From: Acidimicrobiia bacterium
Lineage (GTDB): Bacteria > Actinomycetota > Acidimicrobiia > Spongiisociales > UBA4744
DNA: 54,522 bases
Direction: 5' to 3'
Assembly: GCA_029863625.1 (NCBI GenBank)
Contig: JAOTUY010000013.1
Location: forward strand, 1-54,522
Shown here: positions 39,202 through 51,339 of the stretch, in pieces
Layout of the letters: every line of letters begins with the position of its first letter
How positions within the stretch are numbered: the first letter of the stretch is position 1
Notes under the pieces: generated by a model
What the model saw: the letters and a program-made list of their open reading frames with translations, nothing else
Databases searched by the model: none
Told to the model about the DNA's origin: nothing
Translations under genes and position numbers: made by a program

Positions 39202-39605
39202 CGCGGAAATCTATGTTGCCCAGCAGCGGCCCGTCGAACTCGACCTGGCCAAGAGCACGGTCCGCCGGTCGGTGGTCGTGGGTCCCGTCATCGTCGTTCT
39301 GGCCACCCTCATCCGAGGTTGGGACGGCGCCTGGTCGGCTGCCCTCGGAATAGTGATTGTGGTCGGCTACTACCTCATTACCGGTGTATTCCTGTCAATG
39401 GCGGCGCGGATCTCCTTCGCCGCCTATTATGCCGGCGCCCTCTTCGGTTTCATCGTTCGATTAGGCCTGATCGCGGCAACGATGTATCTTCTCGCCAGCA
39501 TCCTGCCCGTCGACCGCGTGGTGTTGGGAGTTTCGGTCGTTGTGGCCTATCTTGCATTGTTGGTTTTGGAAGTGAAAGCACTCGCAGGGGAGCGACGAGA
39601 AGACC

Positions 39606-39613
<8 letters not shown>
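39185..39613 (+). CDS. ATP synthase subunit I-like protein
   Basis: This is a 142-residue protein with four membrane segments in the last 110 residues (VVVGPVIVVLATLIRG, AALGIVIVVGYYLITGVF, YYAGALFGFIVRLGLIAATM and VVLGVSVVVAYLALLVL). It fits the AtpI/subunit I family that promotes F0 c-ring assembly. The ATG at 39185 lies inside the previous gene and the stop overlaps atpB by 8 nt, so translation is tightly coupled. The similarity is by layout more than sequence. Confidence 0.75.
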
Positions 39614-40663
<1,050 letters not shown>

Positions 40664-40672
40664 GAGGTCACC

Positions 40673-41230
40673 GTGTTGTACGCAATGTCCAACGTGCTGA
40701 TCATGGCTCAAGAGGAAACGGAAGGAGGCGGCAACATTGGCCTTGTGCTGCCGGATTCTTATGAACTCGTCGCCGGCATCATCGCCTTCGGGATCGTCTT
40801 CTTCTTCGTGTATAGGTGGGCGTTCCCGGCTATCAACCGGTCGTTGGAGAACCGCCAACAGGCCATCAGCGGCCAGTTGAAGGAAGCAGAGGCGGCGAAA
40901 CTCGAGGCCCAAAGTCTGCTTGACGATTATCGCGCCCAACTGGCTACCGCCAAGGGCGAGGCCAATCGCATCGTCGAAGAAGCTCGTACCCAAGGTGACG
41001 CCGTTCGAGCCGATCTGGTCTCCAAGTCGGAGGCTGAGGCAGGCCAAATCGTCGCCAAAGCCCGAGCAGACGCGACGAATGAGAAGGCTCGCGCTCTCCA
41101 AGAAGCTCGCCAGGAAGTAGCCGACCTCTCGATCGATCTGGCCGAGAAGGTCGTTGGGGAAAGCCTCGACCGCGAAGCTCAACACGGCTTGATCGAGCGC
41201 TACCTCGCCGATTTGGAGAGGATGGCCTAG
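40673..41230 (+). CDS. atpF: ATP synthase F0 subunit b
   Basis: This is a 185-residue stator subunit. A single membrane helix lies at about 32-50 (LVAGIIAFGIVFFFVYRWAF) and is followed by a long charged coiled-coil (NRQQAISGQLKEAEAAKLEA onwards). It starts at GTG 40673 after AGGAGG. The protein dimerises and connects subunit a to delta. The downstream gap to atpH contains a 90-nt repeat element. Confidence 0.95.
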   Translation: MLYAMSNVLIMAQEETEGGGNIGLVLPDSYELVAGIIAFGIVFFFVYRWAFPAINRSLENRQQAISGQLKEAEAAKLEAQSLLDDYRAQLATAKGEANRIVEEARTQGDAVRADLVSKSEAEAGQIVAKARADATNEKARALQEARQEVADLSIDLAEKVVGESLDREAQHGLIERYLADLERMA

Positions 41231-41260
41231 TGCCCCGAGTTGCCAGTCACGCACAGAATT

Positions 41261-41362
41261 TCGCCGGCCCTCGAAGCCCCTGGCTACGTCCTCGTCCTCG
41301 ACGCACTTTCTCAGTGCGCCTTCGTCCTGCGTTCTTGCCAGATGGCTCCGAATGGCTCGTCG
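41261..41362 (+). repeat. atp spacer element, copy 1 (atpF-atpH)
   Basis: This element matches copy 2 (45822-45923) at 72 of 90 positions without gaps by hand count. It folds into a stem-loop: outer CTGGC/GCCAG (41280-41284, 41337-41341) and inner CGCACT/AGTGCG (41302-41307, 41313-41318). The inner stem of copy 2 has a compensatory C-G to G-C change, which supports a conserved structure. Confidence 0.8.
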
Positions 41363-41398
41363 AAATCGGCACCAACCCGCAACACGGGACGCAAGCCG

Positions 41399-41932
41399 AT
41401 GACTGATCGCGTCAAAGGGTATGCGGCCGGTCTCTTCGAGATTGCTCGTGCCGAGGACCAGCTGGACAGAGTGCAGAGCGAGCTACTCCAGATCGCCGCC
41501 GCCTTTCGGTCCTCCGACGAGCTGCGTGATTCGCTGAGCAATCCGCAGCTGCCCACCGACCGCAAGAAATCCATTGTCGATGGTTTGCTCGAGACCCGCG
41601 CCTCCGATCTGACCGTTGCCTTCGTGAACTTCGCGGTTGGAATGGGCCGGGCTTCATCTTTGCCGGACATCGTTGATGAGATGGTCGAGACGGCGGCCGC
41701 TTCCGTCAACCGGGAGGTTGCAGAAATCCGCACCGCGGTCGAACTGGATGCGGCCACCGTTGAGCGATTGATCGCAGCCCTGGCCCGTAAAACCGGCAAG
41801 CAACTCGAACCGAAAGTAATCGTTGACCCCTCCGTTATCGGCGGCATCGTCGCCCGGGTCGGGGATACCGTCATCGACGGCTCCGTGCAGAAGCGGCTCT
41901 CCGGTCTGCGCGAGGCGTTGAAAGCGCGATAA
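41399..41932 (+). CDS. atpH: ATP synthase F1 subunit delta
   Basis: This is a 177-residue subunit that joins the top of F1 to the b stalk. It has the helical N-terminal domain (VKGYAAGLFEIARAEDQLDR) and the conserved C-terminal strand-helix (VDPSVIGGIVARVGDTVIDGSV, then RLSGLREAL). I chose ATG 41399; the frame continues upstream through the spacer repeat, but that part does not look like protein. No b-delta fusion is present, unlike mycobacteria. Confidence 0.93.
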   Translation: MTDRVKGYAAGLFEIARAEDQLDRVQSELLQIAAAFRSSDELRDSLSNPQLPTDRKKSIVDGLLETRASDLTVAFVNFAVGMGRASSLPDIVDEMVETAAASVNREVAEIRTAVELDAATVERLIAALARKTGKQLEPKVIVDPSVIGGIVARVGDTVIDGSVQKRLSGLREALKAR

Positions 41933-41950
41933 GAAGTGGCAGGAGATTCG

Positions 41951-43462
<1,512 letters not shown>

Positions 43463-43468
43463 GGACCA

Positions 43469-45791
<2,323 letters not shown>

Positions 45792-45821
45792 GTGCACCCA
45801 CGCACAAGCCTCGCACGTGTC

Positions 45822-45923
45822 TCACCGGCCCTCGCTGCCCCTGGCGGCGTCCTCCTCCTTGACGCAGTTGCCCACTGCGGCTGCGTCGTGCGTCCTCGCC
45901 AGATGACACCGAGTGCTCGGCGA
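45822..45923 (+). repeat. atp spacer element, copy 2 (atpD-atpC)
   Basis: This is the second copy of the element at 41261. The stem is extended: CTGGCG/CGCCAG (45841-45846, 45897-45902) outside and CGCAGT/ACTGCG (45863-45868, 45874-45879) inside. It lies upstream of the atpC ribosome site and could tune expression of epsilon relative to beta. Confidence 0.8.
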
Positions 45924-45956
45924 TACACGCACGGAACTTGTACGAGGGAGCACTAG

Positions 45957-46283
45957 GTGAGCTTCCAGGTCGACATTGTGGCGCCCGAGGCGGTGGTGTG
46001 GTCCGGCCAAGCCGATTTCGTAGTGGCTCGCACAACCGAAGGCGAGATCGGGATCCTGACCGGGCACGAACCGTTGATGGCTGCCCTGGCAACCGGAGTG
46101 GTTGTGGTTGAGAGCGGCAACGAAAAAGTGACCATCGGGACCCACGGCGGGTTTCTCCAGGTGCTCAACAATCAGGTCACCCTGCTTACCGACCGGGCCG
46201 AGATCTCGGTTGGAGATAGGGCCGATGCTCTGGCGGTAGCGGAGGGATTGCGAGAGCAGGCAGAGGCAGCGGGGGAGGGCTGA
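45957..46283 (+). CDS. atpC: ATP synthase F1 subunit epsilon (short form)
   Basis: This is a 108-residue protein comprising the beta-sandwich domain (VDIVAPEAVVWSGQADFVVA, IGILTGHEPLMAAL, VTIGTHGGFLQVLNNQVTLL) and only about 25 residues of the following helix region. Typical epsilon subunits are about 130-140 residues with a C-terminal helical hairpin that inhibits ATP hydrolysis. Here most of that hairpin is absent, so inhibition must be weak or supplied otherwise. It starts at GTG 45957. Confidence 0.93.
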   Translation: MSFQVDIVAPEAVVWSGQADFVVARTTEGEIGILTGHEPLMAALATGVVVVESGNEKVTIGTHGGFLQVLNNQVTLLTDRAEISVGDRADALAVAEGLREQAEAAGEG

Positions 46284-46286
46284 GAG

Positions 46287-46314
46287 TCTGCAATTCGCAG
46301 TTCGCAGTTCCAAG
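46287..46314. repeat. Short heptamer array downstream of atpC
   Basis: TCTGCAA-TTCGCAG-TTCGCAG-TTCCAAG is four near-matching heptamers in register directly after the atpC stop. It belongs to the same class of 7-bp arrays seen in five other gaps. Confidence 0.75.
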
Positions 46315-46384
46315 TCCACTATGTTGGCTCGATAGACTCCGTGTGTGCAGGGTCGCGGTTCCCCAACTCAAAGAGGACTGTTTG

Positions 46385-47683
46385 ATGGCGTCGAAATCGC
46401 AGCGGAAGCTGGCGTTCGGACTGGCTACGGCCCTTGTGATGGCCGCTTGCACCTCGGGCCAGGGTGGGTCAGGTCAGACGACCACCAGCACGGACGGCAC
46501 CGCTACGACCGTCGACGGAGATGTGGTTTCTCCTACCAGCACCACGCAAGTTCAGGCCACGAAACTCGTGGTGTGGGTTGATGAGGCTCGAGCGCCGGTC
46601 GTGGAGACCGCGGCGGAGCGCTTCGAAATGGCATACGGCACCATAGTCGAGGTTGAAGTGATGCCGTTCCGCGATATTCGGGGAGCCGTCATGAGCGCCG
46701 TTCCCGCCGGTGAGGGACCGGATCTCTTCATCGACTCGAACGAGGGTACGGGTGCCCTGGCAGAAGCTTCCATAATCGCCCCGTTGAATCTCGAAGGGCG
46801 TGAGGCTGAGTTTCTGTCAGTCGCGGTTGACGCTTTTTCATACGGGGGGGACGTCTACGCGGTGCCCTTCGTCACGGAGGCGGTCGGGCTCTTCTACAAC
46901 AAGGACCTCGTTCCAGTACCACCGGCCGACTTCGAGGCTTTGCGAGCTATTTGTGACGATCTGGGCTTCCCGACCGAAGCGGGTGTGCCATGTCTCACCA
47001 TTCCGGTTGGTGAGCCCTTGCACCAATTCCCTTTCATCGCTGGTTTCGGCGGGTATGTTTTCGGGTTCGAGAACGGCGCCTACGACGTGGCCGATGTGGG
47101 TCTCGATTCATCCGGGGCGATTGAAGGAGCCACGTTCCTCAGTCGTCTCTACCAGGACGGGTACGCCGATGGTGAGGTCGACTACTCCGTCATGGCCGAC
47201 CTTTTCAACCAGGGCGCGGTTCCCTTCATGTGGACGGGTCCCTGGCAGGTCGAAGCCGTAGACGCCGCAGGAATCAACTACGGGGTCGCCAAGCTGCCAC
47301 TGATGAACGGCAACCCACCACGACCATTCGTCGGTGTTCAGGGCTTCTTCCTGAACTCGTTCAGTGAGAATACTGCTTCGGTGGAGACCTTCCTCCTCGA
47401 CTTTATCGCCACCACCGAGACGATGGTGCAGCTCTCTGAAGTGACCAACCGGCCTCCGGCGCTGCGCAGCGCCCTTGATGAGGTCGCCGGAGATCCCAAC
47501 GGGGTGATTTTCGCAGAGTCGGGAATCGATGGGCTTCCGCTCCCCAACATCCCGGAGTTGGCGGCAGCGTGGGAGGCACTCGCCGCCGCTCTCGCGGTGC
47601 TGAGCCAGGGATCCGACGATCCGGCCGCGGTCATGGCGAGGGCCGCCCAATCGGTGCGCTCGGCGGTTGGCGCCGGCTCATAG
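46385..47683 (+). CDS. Extracellular solute-binding lipoprotein (MalE-like)
   Basis: This is a 432-residue lipoprotein. The signal ends in lipobox VMAAC (Cys22), followed by a Thr/Ser linker (residues 25-60) and a type 2 periplasmic-binding fold (LVVWVDEARAPVVETAAERF, GPDLFIDSNEGTGALAE, YAVPFVTEAVGLFYNKDLVP, FMWTGPWQVEAVDAAGINYG). This matches the maltose/maltodextrin binding-protein family, capturing sugars for an ABC importer. No permease or ATPase genes are adjacent, so the transporter must be encoded elsewhere. I chose ATG 46385 after GAGGACTG. Confidence 0.9.
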   Translation: MASKSQRKLAFGLATALVMAACTSGQGGSGQTTTSTDGTATTVDGDVVSPTSTTQVQATKLVVWVDEARAPVVETAAERFEMAYGTIVEVEVMPFRDIRGAVMSAVPAGEGPDLFIDSNEGTGALAEASIIAPLNLEGREAEFLSVAVDAFSYGGDVYAVPFVTEAVGLFYNKDLVPVPPADFEALRAICDDLGFPTEAGVPCLTIPVGEPLHQFPFIAGFGGYVFGFENGAYDVADVGLDSSGAIEGATFLSRLYQDGYADGEVDYSVMADLFNQGAVPFMWTGPWQVEAVDAAGINYGVAKLPLMNGNPPRPFVGVQGFFLNSFSENTASVETFLLDFIATTETMVQLSEVTNRPPALRSALDEVAGDPNGVIFAESGIDGLPLPNIPELAAAWEALAAALAVLSQGSDDPAAVMARAAQSVRSAVGAGS

Positions 47684-47715
47684 GTCGGCGGCAGCGTACT
47701 CGGGGTGACGGAGGT

Positions 47716-48159
47716 TTAGGTTTTCTCTATGCGCCGGGCAATCTCGTCGATTTGTCGCGAGAACCCCGACCCGATTGCCTTGCTGACGATCGGGAAGAAC
47801 ATGAGGGCGAGGATGCCTCGTGGGCGGATGCTCAATGACACCGTCATGTCGGTTCCGTGTGGGTTGGACGGCTGCAACTCGGTGGTAATCGTCCCCTCGA
47901 TCTCGGCTGCATCCACCGTGACGACCATGAGAACCGGTGCATCTGCTTCGATGGTTCGGGCCGACCCTTCATAGGGTTTCATCCCTGCCTCGGCCAAGAA
48001 CCGATAGCTGAGCAACGTTCCGTCCGGCTGATATTGAGCATCGAATACCCGCTGGACCCCCCCAATGGCGCCCCATGTCTCCGGTTCCTGGAGTACGGCC
48101 CAGGCGCGCTCAGGAGAAGTGCTGAGGTGGACGGTGTGCGTGAATCGGTCGGGGGCCAC
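47716..48159 (-). CDS. SRPBCC/polyketide-cyclase-like protein
   Basis: This is a 147-residue single-domain protein with the START/SRPBCC layout: FTHTVHLSTSPERAWAVLQE at the N-terminus, a curved sheet, and a long C-terminal helix (GSGFSRQIDEIARRIEKT). Such proteins bind hydrophobic ligands in a deep cavity; the ligand is unknown. I chose GTG 48159; no ribosome site is visible, so it may be leaderless. The start lies 12 bp from the divergent DUF2087 regulator, suggesting joint control. Confidence 0.75.
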   Translation of the reverse strand: MAPDRFTHTVHLSTSPERAWAVLQEPETWGAIGGVQRVFDAQYQPDGTLLSYRFLAEAGMKPYEGSARTIEADAPVLMVVTVDAAEIEGTITTELQPSNPHGTDMTVSLSIRPRGILALMFFPIVSKAIGSGFSRQIDEIARRIEKT

Positions 48160-48171
48160 AGAGAGGAGCGT

Positions 48172-48765
48172 ATGGTCGCTGCAACCGCAACGCAAGGCTT
48201 TGGTACTCTCCAGTCCGTGATCGATCCGACGGACTATCTCCGGATGGCGCTCGACCCAGTGCGGCTCGCCATCCTCGGCGCGGCGGCCGTCGAGCCCGTC
48301 GACCCCGGACAGCTCGCCCAGCGGTTGCGGGTTCAGACAAAGACCGTCCTGCGAGCGATCGTGAAACTGCAGGAAGCCGGCCTGCTGGATGAGGGGTACC
48401 GCCTCGAAGTTGGGACGCTGCAGCGCTTGGGCTCAGAGCTTCCGACGATGGAGGGGGCCGCCTCATCGGTGACCGAGGGTCCGTGGGACGAGGAGGAAGC
48501 GACCGTTCTGCGCAGGTTTTTCGACGGTACCCGGCTCACCCAGCTCCCGGCGCAACATACGAAACGTCTGGTCGTTCTTGATCGTCTTGCCCAGGAGTTC
48601 GAGCCGGGCTTGCGCTACGCCGAACGTGAGGTCAATCTCATGCTCCAGGTCTGGTATCAGGATTACGCATCTCTGCGTCGTTATCTGGTCGACGAGGGTT
48701 TCCTCACCAGGGCCGACGGGGTTTACTGGCGGACGGGTGGCCGGTTTGCCAAACGATCCAGTTGA
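48172..48765 (+). CDS. ArsR-like HTH plus DUF2087 regulator
   Basis: This is a 197-residue protein. Residues about 25-75 form a winged helix-turn-helix (MALDPVRLAILGAAAVEPVD, then VLRAIVKLQEAGLL). The C-terminal half is DUF2087 (RRFFDGTRLTQLPAQHTKRL, YAEREVNLMLQVWYQDYASL, YLVDEGFLTRADGVYWR). DUF2087 proteins are found as HTH fusions and small sensors of unknown ligand. ATG 48172 follows GAGGAG; GTG 48217 is an alternative. It is divergent from the SRPBCC gene and may regulate it. Confidence 0.85.
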   Translation: MVAATATQGFGTLQSVIDPTDYLRMALDPVRLAILGAAAVEPVDPGQLAQRLRVQTKTVLRAIVKLQEAGLLDEGYRLEVGTLQRLGSELPTMEGAASSVTEGPWDEEEATVLRRFFDGTRLTQLPAQHTKRLVVLDRLAQEFEPGLRYAEREVNLMLQVWYQDYASLRRYLVDEGFLTRADGVYWRTGGRFAKRSS

Positions 48766-48892
48766 TCGGGTCGGATCCCATGATCAATCACGCAGGGACC
48801 TGCCTGTCCCGGCCCACCGCGGACGGCGGACGGCTTTCTCCTAGACATCCGTCGTTTCCGGGCAGACAATGATCTTCCAGGGTCTGCGGGCG

Positions 48893-48934
48893 CAAAGGCG
48901 GAGTATGGGATTTCTCCCGTAGTCCCTGCCTTTG
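48893..48934 (+). terminator. Nested hairpin between DUF2087 and PIG-L genes
   Basis: CAAAGGC (48893-48899) pairs with GCCTTTG (48928-48934), enclosing GGGA-TTTC-TCCC. The 211-bp gap that holds it has no gene. The hairpin could end the regulator transcript or act as a leader structure for the following operon. Confidence 0.4.
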
Positions 48935-48976
48935 TCGGTCTGGTACCTGGTGGCCCGTGGCTAAGATCGTCTCCCC

Positions 48977-49822
48977 ATGGCCGGACTACTCGCCTTCCAC
49001 GCCCATCCCGATGATGAGACCACCTCGACCGGGGGAACCCTGGCGCGCTATGCGGAAGCAGGCGAACAGGTGGTCGTGGTCACTGCCACCGACGGGGCTG
49101 TGGGGGAAATCCACAACTATGACAACCCGGAAGAGCTGAAGCCGCGTCTCGCCGAGATTCGTTCCGGGGAGATGGCCAAGGCGGCCGGGGTGTTGGGGAT
49201 CACGAGCCATGCATTCCTCGGATACCGGGACTCCGGAATGATGGGCACCGAAGACAACGGCCATCCTGATGCGTTCTGGAACGCCGATTTCATGGAAGCT
49301 ACAGGCCGCCTGGTCCACCTGATCCGTCGCTTTCAGCCCGAGGTGGTGATTGCGTACGATCCGTTTGGCGGGTACGGCCACCCCGATCACATCCAGGTGA
49401 ATCGAATCGGTACCGCCGCCTTTTTCGGAGCCGATGATGTCGGCCGGTTCCCACCGGCAGAGGGCGAAGGGCTGTGGACGCCCTGCAAGTTGTATTGGGT
49501 CACGTATCCTCGTTCGAGAACCCTCTCCATCCGTCAAGCGCTTCACGAAGCCGGTGAGATCACCGACGAGGAGTTCCAACGGCGGCCGGCAGTTGGGATC
49601 CCGGACGAAGACATCACCGCCTGGGTGGATGTTCGGGACTATGTCGATCGTAAATTCGAGGCCTGGGCCGCTCACCGCAGCCAGATCCCTGAAGATTGGT
49701 GGCTCTTCCGGGTACCGGAGGAAGCCAGGCCCACGGTGTTTGGCCGGGAGAGCTTCATGCGGATTGCCAGCCGGGTCGAGGCTCCGGATCGTGAGGACGA
49801 TCTCTTCGCCGGGCTCCGATGA
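48977..49822 (+). CDS. PIG-L family deacetylase (MshB/Mca-like)
   Basis: This is a 281-residue zinc deacetylase/amidase of the LmbE/PIG-L superfamily. The zinc motif is FHAHPDDET (His10, Asp13) with the third ligand in YGHPDHIQ. VVTATDGAVGEI and FLGYRDSGM are further family blocks. The size and motifs match mycothiol enzymes: MshB (GlcNAc-inositol deacetylase) or Mca (mycothiol S-conjugate amidase). I cannot choose between them. It overlaps the methyltransferase gene by four bases (ATGA), starting a three-gene coupled operon with a DNA repair glycosylase, consistent with protection from alkylating agents. Confidence 0.9.
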   Translation: MAGLLAFHAHPDDETTSTGGTLARYAEAGEQVVVVTATDGAVGEIHNYDNPEELKPRLAEIRSGEMAKAAGVLGITSHAFLGYRDSGMMGTEDNGHPDAFWNADFMEATGRLVHLIRRFQPEVVIAYDPFGGYGHPDHIQVNRIGTAAFFGADDVGRFPPAEGEGLWTPCKLYWVTYPRSRTLSIRQALHEAGEITDEEFQRRPAVGIPDEDITAWVDVRDYVDRKFEAWAAHRSQIPEDWWLFRVPEEARPTVFGRESFMRIASRVEAPDREDDLFAGLR

Positions 49823-50649
49823 CTGACGCGGCTTCCGTTCGCTGGCGGCGCTGGTTGGAGGAATGGGCCATCCCCCTCGAGTTGATGGAGGCCGTTCCGG
49901 ATTCGCCCTATGGATGGTCTCCTGAGCTGTGGAAGCGGCGGGCGCAGGTCGCCCGCGAGCAAGGATCCCAAACGCCAACGAGTGATATCATCCGTTCGCT
50001 CCTTCCGGCTTCGGGTACCTTGCTGGACGTAGGAGCCGGGACCGGGCGGGCCTCGCTGGTCCACGCCGCGGAGGGCTATTCGCTTACCGCCGTCGAGAAG
50101 AACCCCGATCTGGCTGAGGGTTTTCGGCAGCGAGCCACCGAGCAGGGCGTCTCCGCCGAGCTGGTCGAGGGCGCCTGGCCGGACATCGCCGGGAGTGTCG
50201 ATCGACATGACGTGGCGATGTGTGCCCACGTGGTCTACGACGTCGCGGACATCGAGCCTTTCCTCTCGGCGCTGGCTCGGCATGCCCGGGTAGGTGTTGT
50301 GGTGGAGTTGACCCCCGGTCATCCCTGGTCGGATCTGTTGCCCTACTATCGGGCTCTTCACCGACTCGAACGACCGCACGGGCCGACCTATGCGGACTTC
50401 GTCGAGGTTGTCGAGGAGGTCTGTGAGGCGTCTCCTCATGTTGAGACCTGGACCCGCCCTGGCCAGGTATGGTTCGAGAGCTGGGATGAGATCCTCGATC
50501 ACTATGGGAAGCGGTTGGTGTTACCCCGCAGTCGCTGGAGTGAGCTCAGAGAGTTGCTGGTTCCGGAAACGAAAGATGACACCGGTCGCTTGTACGTTGG
50601 GAGTCGAGACCGGACCATCGTGACGGTGTGGTGGCACCGCGAGGAATGA
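49819..50649 (+). CDS. SAM-dependent methyltransferase
   Basis: This is a 276-residue class I methyltransferase. The SAM-binding loop is LLDVGAGTGRASLVHAAEGY, followed by the acidic residue in LTAVEKNPDLA; a post-II region follows (AMCAHVVYDVADIEPFLSAL). A short Trp-rich N-terminal helix (RWRRWLEEWAIPLELM) precedes the core. The substrate is unknown. It is translationally coupled on both sides (ATGA) to the PIG-L deacetylase and the glycosylase. Confidence 0.85.
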   Translation: MTDAASVRWRRWLEEWAIPLELMEAVPDSPYGWSPELWKRRAQVAREQGSQTPTSDIIRSLLPASGTLLDVGAGTGRASLVHAAEGYSLTAVEKNPDLAEGFRQRATEQGVSAELVEGAWPDIAGSVDRHDVAMCAHVVYDVADIEPFLSALARHARVGVVVELTPGHPWSDLLPYYRALHRLERPHGPTYADFVEVVEEVCEASPHVETWTRPGQVWFESWDEILDHYGKRLVLPRSRWSELRELLVPETKDDTGRLYVGSRDRTIVTVWWHREE

Positions 50650-51266
50650 GGGCCCTCAGCGAAACCGTGCTGGCCGAAGGCGCCGCCATCCTCTCGGAAC
50701 GGGATCCCGATCTAGCCGGCGTCGTTCGCCGATACGGGCCACCCCCGCTTTGGGCACGCGAACCCTGTTTTGCGACGCTGCTGCAGATCATCCTCGAACA
50801 GCAGGTGTCGTTGGCCTCAGCTCGCGCTGCCTACGGTCGTCTCGACGGCGTGATCCCGGCGGTGACACCGGAGGCCTTCCTCACGCTCGACGACGCGACC
50901 CTCAGGGCGGTCGGGTTCAGCCGCCAGAAGGCAGGGTACGGACGCTCCCTGGCCGCGGCGTTGATCGACGGATCCTTCGACCTCGACGCGGTGGCGGGAT
51001 TGCCCGACGAGAGGGCCCGGGAGGAGCTGGTCGGACTGAAAGGAGTGGGTCCGTGGACCGCCGACACCTACCTGCTGATGGCCCTGGGCCGCCCGGATGT
51101 GTGGCCGGCCGGGGACATCGCTCTCCAGGCTGCCGTGCGGGACCTCAAGAACCTGCCGGCCCGCCCCTCCCACGACGAGATGGTCGGATTGGCGGAGGTA
51201 TGGCGACCGTTACGGGCAGTCGCCGCCCGGATCCTCTGGTTCCACTATCTCGGCGGCAAGGGATAA
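50646..51266 (+). CDS. DNA-3-methyladenine glycosylase (AlkA/HhH-GPD family)
   Basis: This is a 206-residue base-excision repair enzyme removing alkylated bases. The HhH-GPD core has IILEQQVSLASARAAY, the hairpin LKGVGPWTADTYLLMALG and the catalytic Asp in VWPAGDIALQAAV. The N-terminal AlkA beta domain is absent, as in shorter family members. It overlaps the methyltransferase gene and completes the operon. Confidence 0.9.
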   Translation: MRALSETVLAEGAAILSERDPDLAGVVRRYGPPPLWAREPCFATLLQIILEQQVSLASARAAYGRLDGVIPAVTPEAFLTLDDATLRAVGFSRQKAGYGRSLAAALIDGSFDLDAVAGLPDERAREELVGLKGVGPWTADTYLLMALGRPDVWPAGDIALQAAVRDLKNLPARPSHDEMVGLAEVWRPLRAVAARILWFHYLGGKG

Positions 51267-51339
51267 CGTACTCCCGCCACTCTGCCGGTCGACAATGGCC
51301 TTCTGACACAGCGCCGGGCTGGCTAGCCTTTCCTCGCTT

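Noticed and set aside
41240..41398. 53-residue N-terminal extension of atpH
   Set aside because: It consists of the non-coding repeat element that also occurs, in non-coding context, upstream of atpC.
48766..48976. Riboswitch upstream of the PIG-L operon
   Set aside because: There is a hairpin, but I recognise no aptamer consensus.
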